A DNA stretch of 64,000 nucleotides from an uncultured Bacilli bacterium (GTDB lineage Bacteria; Bacillota_I; Bacilli_A; RF39; UBA660): contig CAKOUR010000002.1 of the NCBI GenBank assembly GCA_934120635.1, positions 59,033-123,032 of the forward strand, written 5' to 3'. The notes under the pieces are model-generated. The model did not search any database. It worked only from the letters and a program-made list of their open reading frames with translations, and was not told where the DNA came from. This document shows, one piece after another, positions 52,186-60,343 of this stretch (the stretch's first letter is position 1; the number at the start of each line of letters is the position of its first letter). The position numbers and the translations under genes were made by a program.

Positions 52186-52947
52186 TTAATTAACTTTCTT
52201 TCTTAATAATACATGTTCTTTCTGAAAAGAAGATAAAACAATATCTTGAAAAGATTGATCAAGAGAAGAAACTGGAACTGAAATCTTTTTAAATATCTCT
52301 TCTTCACAAGACTTAACAACCTCACTAAGAGATTGTTGATTCAACCAATTCCTTTTAGCAATATTCTCTATATCTGGATTAACAAAAGAAATATTTTCGT
52401 TCAACATTCCAGAGCTACTAATGAATAAACTAATATTAAAAACAGAATCTGAGTATTGAACAACTGTCACTGGATCACTATGAGAACAGCTAAAATCCAT
52501 CTTAAGTACTTTAGCATACTCTTCTACCAAAAATAATGCTTCTAATATTTTCTTTTGATAAGGAATAATTTGTTCAGATTTATTAAAACAATCCCATTTA
52601 AAATAAAGATCATCACAATCAAAATCCTTACAAATTGTAATTGAAGGGAATGGAATATCAAACCAAATTGTCATACTTGCAACATTATCTTCCGTTGATA
52701 CAAAAATAGCACGACAAGTAGTATATTTTTTTCGATCAAAAAAAGGAAATATCTTACTAACTCTAAACATAATATTACTAGAATTAATTTGATTAAGTAA
52801 ATCATTACTTTCTACTTTTAACAAAGAAAATTTCTCACTTAAAACAGAATATAAATAATATAAACTTACACATTCTTCTGAATCTTTGATATCATTCTTT
52901 AACAAATATTTTCTGATTTTTTCTAAACCATTCTTATACTCATTCAT
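52186..52947 (-). CDS. Uncharacterised 253-residue protein
   Basis: No family recognised. It starts MNEYKNGLEKIRKYLLKNDI at ATG 52947 after AAGGAGGAG. It is soluble and mixed alpha/beta, with a central beta-rich portion (CRAIFVSTEDNVASMTIWF, FPSITICKDFDCDDLYFKW) and several cysteines. It resembles a small sensor or inhibitor only in general terms. A degenerate tandem copy lies immediately upstream at 53024-53455. Its own terminator separates it from rel. Confidence 0.8.
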   Translation of the reverse strand: MNEYKNGLEKIRKYLLKNDIKDSEECVSLYYLYSVLSEKFSLLKVESNDLLNQINSSNIMFRVSKIFPFFDRKKYTTCRAIFVSTEDNVASMTIWFDIPFPSITICKDFDCDDLYFKWDCFNKSEQIIPYQKKILEALFLVEEYAKVLKMDFSCSHSDPVTVVQYSDSVFNISLFISSSGMLNENISFVNPDIENIAKRNWLNQQSLSEVVKSCEEEIFKKISVPVSSLDQSFQDIVLSSFQKEHVLLRKKVN

Positions 52948-53023
52948 GAAACTCCTCCTTCGAAGAATTATTATAACAGACAAACAAGAAAAATCAATAT
53001 CTAAACAACAATTTACATTGTAA

Positions 53024-53455
53024 GATACTTCCCTAGATTCCTATTAAAATAAAATATTAATTAACGTTCTTTCCAAAAAAAAGATAAAACAATATCTTGA
53101 AAAGACTACTCAAGAGAAGAAATTGAAATTGGAATCTTTTTAATTACATTTCCATAATTATCAACTAATGATCAAATATTAAAAACAGAATTTGAATGTT
53201 GATCAACTAACAATGCATCACTATGATAATTCCGTATTCAAAAAAAGAAATACCTTGCTAATCCAAAACTTAACATCACATGAATTTATTCAATTAAGTA
53301 AATCATCTATCCCTACTTCATATCTTAACAAAACAAACTTCTCATTTAAAACAGAATATAAATAATATAAACTAATACATTCTTCTGAATCTTTGATATC
53401 CTTCTTTAACAAATATCCTTTAATTTTATCTAAACAATTTTTATATTCATCTAGA
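53024..53455 (-). pseudogene. Decayed tandem copy of the gene at 52186
   Basis: Long stretches match the neighbouring gene at base level, for example AGATAAAACAATATCTTGAAAAG near 53088 in split form, and the 5' part encoding EYKN...LLKKDIKDSEECISLYYLYSVL. The start ATG is replaced (LDEY for MNEY), about half of the body is deleted and the frame is broken. The downstream flank (ACTTCC-TAGATTC) is also duplicated, so the whole unit was copied and then lost. It fills most of the 52984-53499 gap. Confidence 0.85.
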
Positions 53456-53483
53456 AAAAATATCCGTATGAGTAGATAACAAG

Positions 53484-53513
53484 CAAAGAAAAAAAGAAGT
53501 TAGCAATTAACTC
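53484..53513 (-). terminator. Terminator of secDF
   Basis: AGTTA / TAACT with a 5-base loop and a T run on the minus strand, including the secDF stop codon. Short stem. Confidence 0.6.
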
Positions 53514-55860
53514 CCTTAATCTCTATTTCACTAATTTCTTTTTTATCACTATCATCTTTTTTTTGTGGTTTCTTTAATCTTCTTGACTCTAATATTAACC
53601 ATAATTGGTTAGAGATATAGATAGATGAATATACACCAGCAATAAATCCTACTAATAAAGCAATATTAAAGTTAAAGATTTCTTTTGCGCCAAATAATAA
53701 TAAACAAATTACTGGAAATATGGTTGTTAGTGTTGTTAAAATACTTCTTGTGAAAGTGATACGAACACTATCATTTACTAAGTCAATTAATTCTTCATCA
53801 TTTAAATGAATTTCTTCTATATTCTTCTTTCTTTTTCCTATTTTTTGTTGTAATTTCTTTTTATAATTTTCTCTTATCATATCAAAAGTAACAATGGTAT
53901 CATTAATAGAATATCCGATAATGGTTAGTATTGCTGCTATAAAGATACTGGTAATTTCTAATTTAAAGATACAAAAGAATAAGATTATCATTACGACATC
54001 ATGAAGTAGTGCTGCTAAAGCTGAAATCGCATAATTAAATTTGAATCGACATGCTACATAAATTAGAATACCAATTGATGCAAATAATAATGACTTAATT
54101 GCATTTTTAGTTAATTCTTGTTTTACTACTTTACTTACTGTATAAATATCTGTATCAGTATTATATTCTTTTTCTATTTTCTGAGATAGTTTTTTAATAT
54201 GATTTTTATCTAGTACTTCATCTATTGTAACTGTAATATCATTTTTACTATCTTCAGTCTTTTTAATAGTATATTTAGAATCTTTTAATTCTTGTTCTAA
54301 TGTTTTTAATTTTACTTTTTCATTTTTGGTTACAGTAATGGTTGTTCCCCCAGTAAAATCTACTCCTAGGTTAACTCCTCTTACAAAGGATAGAATTGTT
54401 CCTACTGCAATAATCATCACAGTTAAACTTAAGAAGAATTTTCTATTACGAACAAATTCTAAGTTTTTAAATGGAATATGAACATTTTCACTTGGAATAA
54501 TTTGTTTTTTTCTTACCCCAATAAAGAAATTTAGTTTGTTATCAAAAAATCTTGTTTCTACAAAAAGTTTTAGTATTGTTTTTACAAAGACAACCATCAC
54601 TAGAACAGTTACAATAATACTAATAATAAGCATTGTTGCAAAGCCTTTAACGCTAGATTCTCCTAAGATGAACAAGATAATGGCTACTATCATTGTAGTA
54701 ATATTAGAATCTAATATACTACTAAGTGAGGCTTTATTTCCTTCTTTAAATGCTTCATCTAATGGTTTTCCTATTTTTAATAATTCTTTTATTCTTTCAA
54801 AAGAAATAACATTAGCATCCACTGCCATTCCTATTCCCAGTAGCATTGCAGCGATTCCAGGTAAGGTTAAAACACCATTAATTAGGTAGAATATTAAGAA
54901 TGTTAATGCTGTATATAGAAGAACACCAATGGATGCAATAAATCCAGAGAAATGATAAATTGTAGTGATAATCAAAACAACGATAATAATTCCTAATACT
55001 CCAGCAGTTAAAGTTTTATTTAAACTTGATTCTCCAAATTCTGCTTCTACTGTTCTAGATGATATTTCTTCTAATTTTGTAGGTAATGCTCCTGAATTAA
55101 TTAATTCTACTAGGTTTTTAGCTTCATCTTCAGTAAAACTTCCACTAATGATAACATCACTTGAGAATCCTTGAGATACTGTTGCGGCACTTAGGCAGTG
55201 AGAATCTGATAAACTACCACATTTTTCTTTTTCACTAGAATAACTGTCTTTATCTTCATCATAATCTAACCATATAACGATTAAGTTATTGGTCATTTTA
55301 GAAACTTTACTTGTTACTTCATAAAATTTATCTTTGTCTTTAATTGAAAGACTTACTGCTGGTTTTCCGTTTTGATCTGTTGAAACTTTTGCATTTCCTC
55401 CTAATACATCTGATGTCATTAATAAATGATTAGATGTATCTCTAAATGTTAAAGAGGCTGTTGAAGATAAAACTTCTCTCGCTTCTTCTTTATTGGTTAC
55501 TCCAGCTAATTTAACACGGATTTGATTATCACCTTCAATGGTAATTTCTGGTTCACTAACCCCTAAAATATCTATTCTTTTTAGAAGGGATTTATATGTA
55601 TTATATAACATGTCACTATCTAATTTTTTCTTTTTATCAATTGGACTTACTTTATATAATACTTCAAATCCTCCCTGTAAATCTAATCCATAATTAATTT
55701 TATCTAGTAGTGGTTGATAAGAAATTATACATGTAATAATTATACAAATACAAATTAATGTTCCAAATAAAAATTTTTGTAATTTATTTTTTAATTTAAA
55801 GAATAATAAAATACTTATTATTGCAATAACTGTTAGTGCTATATATATTGTTGTTAACAT
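53500..55860 (-). CDS. secDF: SecDF protein-export subunit (SecD-SecF fusion)
   Basis: Proton-driven partner of SecYEG that helps complete protein export. The 786-residue protein has SecD first (YGLDLQGGFEVLYKV, a P1 periplasmic domain, and the membrane block with GIGMAVDANVISFERIKE), then SecF (GVNLGVDFTGGTTITV, SINDTIVTFDMIREN). About twelve membrane helices are visible. The natural SecD-SecF fusion is common in Bacillus. AAGGGGGAAG precedes the ATG. It follows comN by 11 bases, the order seen in Bacillus. Confidence 0.96.
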   Translation of the reverse strand: MLTTIYIALTVIAIISILLFFKLKNKLQKFLFGTLICICIIITCIISYQPLLDKINYGLDLQGGFEVLYKVSPIDKKKKLDSDMLYNTYKSLLKRIDILGVSEPEITIEGDNQIRVKLAGVTNKEEAREVLSSTASLTFRDTSNHLLMTSDVLGGNAKVSTDQNGKPAVSLSIKDKDKFYEVTSKVSKMTNNLIVIWLDYDEDKDSYSSEKEKCGSLSDSHCLSAATVSQGFSSDVIISGSFTEDEAKNLVELINSGALPTKLEEISSRTVEAEFGESSLNKTLTAGVLGIIIVVLIITTIYHFSGFIASIGVLLYTALTFLIFYLINGVLTLPGIAAMLLGIGMAVDANVISFERIKELLKIGKPLDEAFKEGNKASLSSILDSNITTMIVAIILFILGESSVKGFATMLIISIIVTVLVMVVFVKTILKLFVETRFFDNKLNFFIGVRKKQIIPSENVHIPFKNLEFVRNRKFFLSLTVMIIAVGTILSFVRGVNLGVDFTGGTTITVTKNEKVKLKTLEQELKDSKYTIKKTEDSKNDITVTIDEVLDKNHIKKLSQKIEKEYNTDTDIYTVSKVVKQELTKNAIKSLLFASIGILIYVACRFKFNYAISALAALLHDVVMIILFFCIFKLEITSIFIAAILTIIGYSINDTIVTFDMIRENYKKKLQQKIGKRKKNIEEIHLNDEELIDLVNDSVRITFTRSILTTLTTIFPVICLLLFGAKEIFNFNIALLVGFIAGVYSSIYISNQLWLILESRRLKKPQKKDDSDKKEISEIEIKGVNC

Positions 55861-55871
55861 TTTCTTCCCCC

Positions 55872-56120
55872 TTAAAATATATTTTCTTTTATTTTTTCTT
55901 TATATTTAGCAAATTCGCTATTATCTGTATGAAGAATATCTTGTACCATCTCAGATAATGTTAAATTAATGCTATTTTTCCATTTACTTTCTCTTAGATA
56001 ATTCCAAATATCATTTTCTGTAATCATATTGTAATTTCCTCTTTTTAATAATTTTAGTTTTACATGAAGGGCTGGTACTAACCCTTGATAAAGTTCTTCT
56101 TGACTTTTGTATTCATACAT
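55872..56120 (-). CDS. comN: ComN-like post-transcriptional regulator
   Basis: An 82-residue soluble protein resembling the YrzD/ComN family (ALHVKLKLLKRGNYNMITENDIWNYL, then WKNSINLTLSEMVQDIL). In Bacillus the gene lies beside secDF and affects comEF transcripts. The name is based on this pattern and on gene order. GGTGATAAA precedes the ATG. Probably an operon with secDF. Confidence 0.8.
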   Translation of the reverse strand: MYEYKSQEELYQGLVPALHVKLKLLKRGNYNMITENDIWNYLRESKWKNSINLTLSEMVQDILHTDNSEFAKYKEKIKENIF

Positions 56121-56218
56121 TTTATCACCACACTATTAATTAATAAAAATTTATATATAGAATTTATTTCAAATTTCTTATATATATAATCTAAATTATA
56201 CACTAAAAATAATTATTT

Positions 56219-57193
56219 TTAAATATTATTTACTAATTTTTTTAATAATTCTTCTTTTTCTTTATTAGGTAGAAAACTATGTAAAATTGCATTTTTGTTC
56301 ATTTCTTGATAATCATTTAATGTAAAAGAAAATGTTTTATATAATTTTTGATATTCTTCTGTTAAAGATATATTAGAAACTGTTCTGTTATCTGTATTGA
56401 TATTTAAAGCAATATGGTTTTGATAAAGCTTTTTTATTGGGTGATTAGCATAAGTATCTATGGCATTTGTTTGAACATTACTTGTTGGACAAATTTCTAA
56501 TAAAATATCTTTTTCTTTGATTAAATCTAATACTTTTTGATTAGAAATAGAATGAATTCCATGTCCTATTCTTGCTGCTCCTATCTTTATTGCCTTCTCT
56601 ACTTCACTAGCACTTCCATTTTCTCCTGCATGAATAGTAAAGGGAATATTTTTTTCTTTAGTTAGAGAAAAAAGTGGTAAGTATTCTTGAAGTGGATATT
56701 TATCTTCTGCTCCTGCTAAATCAATAGCACATACTCCTTTATTTAAATATTTTTCAGCTAAATCGATTACTTTTTTATTTTCTTCCACACTTGTTCCTCT
56801 CATCATACATAAAATTAAATTAGTTTTTACTTTCTTATTTTGAGATAAACCTTTTAAGACAGAATTCACTACTTCATCTAAAGATAAATCTTTTTTTGTA
56901 TGAAAATTTGGAGCAAATCGAATTTCAGCATAAATAACATTTTCTCGTTCTAATTCATCTACTAAATTACTAGCTATTTTGATCAAATTTTCTTTTGTTT
57001 GCATTAATTGAATTGGTAAATCGAATTTTGTTAGATATTCACTTAAGTTTTTACATTTTTCTGGTGCTATCATTACTTCTTCTAATTTTTTTCTGTCAAA
57101 ATTAGATAATTTACTAGCTAAATTTATAGGAATTGATCCATCTAAATGAAGATGTAATTCTACTTTGGGTAATTTTTTTAATTGATCAATCAT
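56219..57193 (-). CDS. add: Adenosine deaminase
   Basis: Converts adenosine to inosine. The 324-residue enzyme has the metal and catalytic motifs: VELHLHLDGS (metal His pair), TIHAGENG, GHGIHSI and NTDNRTVS (metal Asp; the DN variant is normal in many bacteria). The size is typical of the family. GGAGG precedes the ATG. It lies between tRNA-Glu (which reads toward it, with a terminator between) and the comN-secDF genes. Confidence 0.94.
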   Translation of the reverse strand: MIDQLKKLPKVELHLHLDGSIPINLASKLSNFDRKKLEEVMIAPEKCKNLSEYLTKFDLPIQLMQTKENLIKIASNLVDELERENVIYAEIRFAPNFHTKKDLSLDEVVNSVLKGLSQNKKVKTNLILCMMRGTSVEENKKVIDLAEKYLNKGVCAIDLAGAEDKYPLQEYLPLFSLTKEKNIPFTIHAGENGSASEVEKAIKIGAARIGHGIHSISNQKVLDLIKEKDILLEICPTSNVQTNAIDTYANHPIKKLYQNHIALNINTDNRTVSNISLTEEYQKLYKTFSFTLNDYQEMNKNAILHSFLPNKEKEELLKKLVNNI

Positions 57194-57224
57194 CTTTTCG
57201 ACCTCCTACTATATTTTAACATAA

Positions 57225-57247
57225 TAAAAACCCTTTAGAAAGGGTTA
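57225..57247 (-). terminator. Terminator after tRNA-Glu
   Basis: AACCCTTT / AAAGGGTT with a 2-base centre and a TTTTT run on the minus strand, 11 bases after the CCA. Confidence 0.85.
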
Positions 57248-57257
57248 ATTTTACTAT

Positions 57258-57334
57258 TGGTAGCCTGTACGGGGTTTGAACCCGTGAATACGAGCTTGAG
57301 AGGCGCGCGTGTTAAACCACTTCACCAACAGGCC
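57258..57334 (-). tRNA. tRNA-Glu (anticodon CTC)
   Basis: A 77-base cloverleaf with encoded CCA: acceptor GGCCTGT / ACAGGCT (G1-U72 wobble), D arm GTG/CAC, anticodon loop CTCTCAA (anticodon CTC, codon GAG), T arm ACGGG-TTCAAAC-CCCGT. The anticodon stem CGCGC/GCTCG has one C-U mismatch. A CTC anticodon is unusual in so AT-rich a genome. Confidence 0.88.
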
Positions 57335-57355
57335 ATATCTTTGACTTCGTAATTT

Positions 57356-57384
57356 ATTTTATAATTTTTTTTATAGTTTGTCAA
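57356..57384 (-). promoter_or_regulatory. tRNA-Glu promoter
   Basis: TTGACA (57379-57384), 17-base spacer, TAAAAT (57356-57361) on the minus strand, about 22 bases from the tRNA 5' end. Confidence 0.85.
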
Positions 57385-57468
57385 CCAAATTTTTAGTCTA
57401 TATTTTTATAACTAATTAACTTCTTAATTTAATGTTATATATTTTTATTAAAAAATCATTGATATTTC

Positions 57469-57497
57469 TTGATTTTCGTGTAAACTAATAGTATAAT
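57469..57497 (+). promoter_or_regulatory. Promoter of the 57522-60314 cassette
   Basis: TTGATT (57469-57474), 17-base spacer, TATAAT (57492-57497) on the plus strand. Confidence 0.82.
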
Positions 57498-57521
57498 ATC
57501 AATCAAAAGAAGGAGGGAAAA

Positions 57522-57770
57522 ATGGAAATTTCAAAGCAAGATATTATACAAATTGATAATATTAAGTATATTGTGTTAACTTCTATGCATTATCTTGATA
57601 GAGAATATTTCTTTGTTAATGAACTTGATAATGATGAAGAACCTACACAATCTTATTTTATATTTTATCAAGATAAGGAAGAATTAAAAGTTGTTAAAGA
57701 TATGAAACTTTTTCAGTATTTAGTACCTATCTTTCAACAAAAAGTAAAGGAAGAAATAAGTAATTTATGA
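57522..57770 (+). CDS. Small DUF1292-like protein, first of cassette
   Basis: An 82-residue acidic protein (DNIKYIVLTSMHYLDREYFFVNELDND, then FIFYQDKEELKVV). It resembles the DUF1292 fold (YrzB-type) in pattern and is a likely paralogue of the gene at 60054, but the family call is tentative. AAGGAGGG precedes the ATG; the stop is TGA. It is the first gene of a plus-strand operon with the coiled-coil protein. Confidence 0.7.
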   Translation: MEISKQDIIQIDNIKYIVLTSMHYLDREYFFVNELDNDEEPTQSYFIFYQDKEELKVVKDMKLFQYLVPIFQQKVKEEISNL

Positions 57771-57801
57771 AAAAAATAATCAATCAAGGGGGAGATATTT
57801 T

Positions 57802-60054
57802 ATGAAAGATTTAAAAAGTTTATTATTTAAAGAGCCAAATAGTATTTATGCTAATGTTTTTATTCAATCTTTAGATGAACTTATCCAAAAGGGTAATGAT
57901 GTTACTAAAGAAAAGTTTGAAGGATTTTTGGGGGTTATTCCTAAAGAGTTACTTAATGAGAATATAGATATTAATGCCGCTTATAGTCAATTTATTACAG
58001 AATTCGTGAAAAAAAATAATACTTCTTCTAAACAGGATGATACTTCAAAAGATAATGACAATCATAATTCAGATAAAGAAACAATATCTAAGGAGTTTTA
58101 TGCTCAAATCGAGAATATTTGTCTTAATAAGAATTTAACTTTTGATCAAACTATTAATCAGTTAAATAAGTTAAAGAAAGATTATCATGATAAATATAGC
58201 GAGAATTTTGTTTTTGTTGAAAAGCAAATTAAAATTGTTGATGATCTTATTAAAGAGATTGAATCTGCTATTCAAGTTGGTGTAGATAAAATTAAAGAAG
58301 AAATTGCTAATGATGATAAGATTAAAGATTTAGATACAACTGATTTAGAGAAAAAACTTTATGATAGAGCTAATAAAGAAATTAAGGTTACTAATAATGA
58401 TAAAATAACTGAGGCTTTGTTAGAAAAAGGAAGAATTTTAGTTGTTGATACGTTTGTTCGTAAACTTAAGCCAATTGAAGATTTGAAAAGAACAGTTCAA
58501 GATATTAAGATGGATTCTAGTTTAAGAGAGATTGAAAAAATTGAAAAAATACTTCAAATTATGAAATCTTATGAAAATGCTGATTCTGAAATTAATGAAG
58601 AAATTAAAAAATTAGAAGATATTAAAAGAACTTATTCTCAAAGAAAAGCAGATTTTTCTAATCAACTTTTTATGAATAAGGCTAAAGCTATCGCTAATAA
58701 AGATAGAAAAAAAATAATTGAAAAAATGGATCAAGATATTTTGAAAGTTTTAAATAAGAAATTTACTGATGATAAATTAAAAACTGATAAATATAAAAGT
58801 TTATTAAAGTGGGAAAATACTTCTAAATTAGTTGAGGAGTTAAAGGAAGATATTATAAAGAATTCAAATTTAGAAGGAATTAGTGAGATTAAAAAGATAG
58901 AAACTTATATTCGTTTTTATGAAGATGAATTAGATAAAGATGAAAATACTGAAATAGAAATTCAAAATATGAAAGCTGAATTAGATAAATTAAATGATAT
59001 TTACCAAAGTTATATTAGTGCCTTTGAAGATATTTCTAATTCTATTAGTAAAGCTATAGCTAAAGATCAAAGTTTTGAGAATTTAAATTCTAGAGGTAAA
59101 GAAAGAAAAGTTAATCAAATGATTGATGGAAATTTAAATTTATATGATGCTGTTAAGAATTTTGATCGTTGGGATAATCCTGAACAATTGAAGATGGATT
59201 TAAAGAATGATATTTATAAGGAAATTTTAGATCCAAAAAAAGAAAAAGGTATCGTTAAAAATAATGGCAAAGATATTAATAAATGGCAAAAAGCTCTTAT
59301 TGGTAGTTTAGGATTTGTTACTGGTATTGGATTAAATGTTGCTTTAAAATCTCATCCTGTTTTAGGTGCTGTTGCTACTGTTTATACTTTGGGTAGAACA
59401 GTTTATAATGCTTCTAAATTAACTTGTTCTATTTCTACTAAGATTAATAAAGGAAATGAACCAAAAATTATTTCTAAAATTAAAAGTATTATTCCTGTTA
59501 AAGTACAAAATATTGCTAAAACAGTTTTTGAAAAACCTAGTAATCCTTATTTTAGATGTTTTGTTAATGGTCTTTCTTTAGGATATACTACTGCTAATAT
59601 TTATCAACGTTTCGCAACACCTCAACCTGATACTACAGTTACTGTTGTTGATGATGATAAATTAACGACTCCTACTCCTACTCCTGATACTACAGTTACT
59701 CCTACTCCAGTTGTAACTGAAGCTCCTAAAGTTTCTACACCTGATCCTGTAGTGGCTACTACATCAGTACCTTCAACACCTGTTGTTCCTGATGTAAGTA
59801 ATGTTACTCCTTCATTTAATACTGGTGATGTTATGGATATTAGCAATCTTGAATACGGATATGCTGGTCCTGGTCAACATGCTGTGCATTTATTAAATAA
59901 TCGTGGAGTAAATGCAGTTTTTGATAAAACAAATGTTATTAATGGACAAACTTGGGTTCATTTTAAACAGGCTAATGGTGCTGGCTATGCTTGGTTTCCA
60001 AAAGAAGAAGTTGAAGAAATGTTTGCTAATGTTTCTTCAGGAAGGGTTAAATAA
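57802..60054 (+). CDS. Large coiled-coil membrane protein with SH3-like tail
   Basis: A 750-residue protein of unknown family. Residues 1-470 are charged and helical, with long coiled coils (DSSLREIEKIEKILQIMKSY, then ENTEIEIQNMKAELDKLNDI). A hydrophobic region at about 498-540 (ALIGSLGFVTGIGLNVAL, GAVATVYTLGRTVYNA) could form one or two membrane segments. A Thr/Pro repeat linker (TPTPTPDTTVTPTPVV) follows, and the C-terminus resembles a bacterial SH3 domain (HAVHLLNNRGVNAVF, GQTWVHFKQANGAGYAWF). No signal peptide. GGGGGAG precedes the ATG, and its stop overlaps the next ATG by one base. Confidence 0.8.
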   Translation: MKDLKSLLFKEPNSIYANVFIQSLDELIQKGNDVTKEKFEGFLGVIPKELLNENIDINAAYSQFITEFVKKNNTSSKQDDTSKDNDNHNSDKETISKEFYAQIENICLNKNLTFDQTINQLNKLKKDYHDKYSENFVFVEKQIKIVDDLIKEIESAIQVGVDKIKEEIANDDKIKDLDTTDLEKKLYDRANKEIKVTNNDKITEALLEKGRILVVDTFVRKLKPIEDLKRTVQDIKMDSSLREIEKIEKILQIMKSYENADSEINEEIKKLEDIKRTYSQRKADFSNQLFMNKAKAIANKDRKKIIEKMDQDILKVLNKKFTDDKLKTDKYKSLLKWENTSKLVEELKEDIIKNSNLEGISEIKKIETYIRFYEDELDKDENTEIEIQNMKAELDKLNDIYQSYISAFEDISNSISKAIAKDQSFENLNSRGKERKVNQMIDGNLNLYDAVKNFDRWDNPEQLKMDLKNDIYKEILDPKKEKGIVKNNGKDINKWQKALIGSLGFVTGIGLNVALKSHPVLGAVATVYTLGRTVYNASKLTCSISTKINKGNEPKIISKIKSIIPVKVQNIAKTVFEKPSNPYFRCFVNGLSLGYTTANIYQRFATPQPDTTVTVVDDDKLTTPTPTPDTTVTPTPVVTEAPKVSTPDPVVATTSVPSTPVVPDVSNVTPSFNTGDVMDISNLEYGYAGPGQHAVHLLNNRGVNAVFDKTNVINGQTWVHFKQANGAGYAWFPKEEVEEMFANVSSGRVK

Positions 60055-60314
60055 TGTTAAAAAATAAAATTATTGTTTTAGATGATAATAAAGAATATTA
60101 TGTTTTAGATGAATTAGAATATAATTATAAGAATTATTTGTTTCTTTCTTTATATCATTCAAATGATGAATCAATAGATGAAAGTCAATTTTTAGTTATT
60201 GAATTAAGATTAGAAAATGCTAATTTAACTTTTCATGATATTGAGAATCAAAATGAAGCTGAGAAGATTTCAGCAATGTTTTTAGAAAAGATGAAAAATG
60301 ACACTCAACATTAA
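60054..60314 (+). CDS. Small DUF1292-like protein, last of cassette
   Basis: An 86-residue acidic protein resembling the gene at 57522 (DDNKEYYVLDELEYNYKNYLFLSLYH, then FLVIELRLENANLTFHD). The start overlaps the coiled-coil gene's stop by one base (TAATG), so translation is coupled. A terminator begins within its last codons. Family assignment is tentative. Confidence 0.7.
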   Translation: MLKNKIIVLDDNKEYYVLDELEYNYKNYLFLSLYHSNDESIDESQFLVIELRLENANLTFHDIENQNEAEKISAMFLEKMKNDTQH

Positions 60315-60327
60315 GTGTCATTTTTTG
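60295..60327 (+). terminator. Terminator of the coiled-coil cassette
   Basis: AATGACACT / AGTGTCATT with an 8-base loop and a T6 run on the plus strand; includes the stop codon of the last gene. Confidence 0.88.
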
Positions 60328-60343
60328 TTATTTAAAAGCCATT

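Noticed and set aside
53024..53455. A functional gene in the gap before secDF
   Set aside because: No start codon, broken frame and a large deletion relative to the intact neighbour; treated as a pseudogene.
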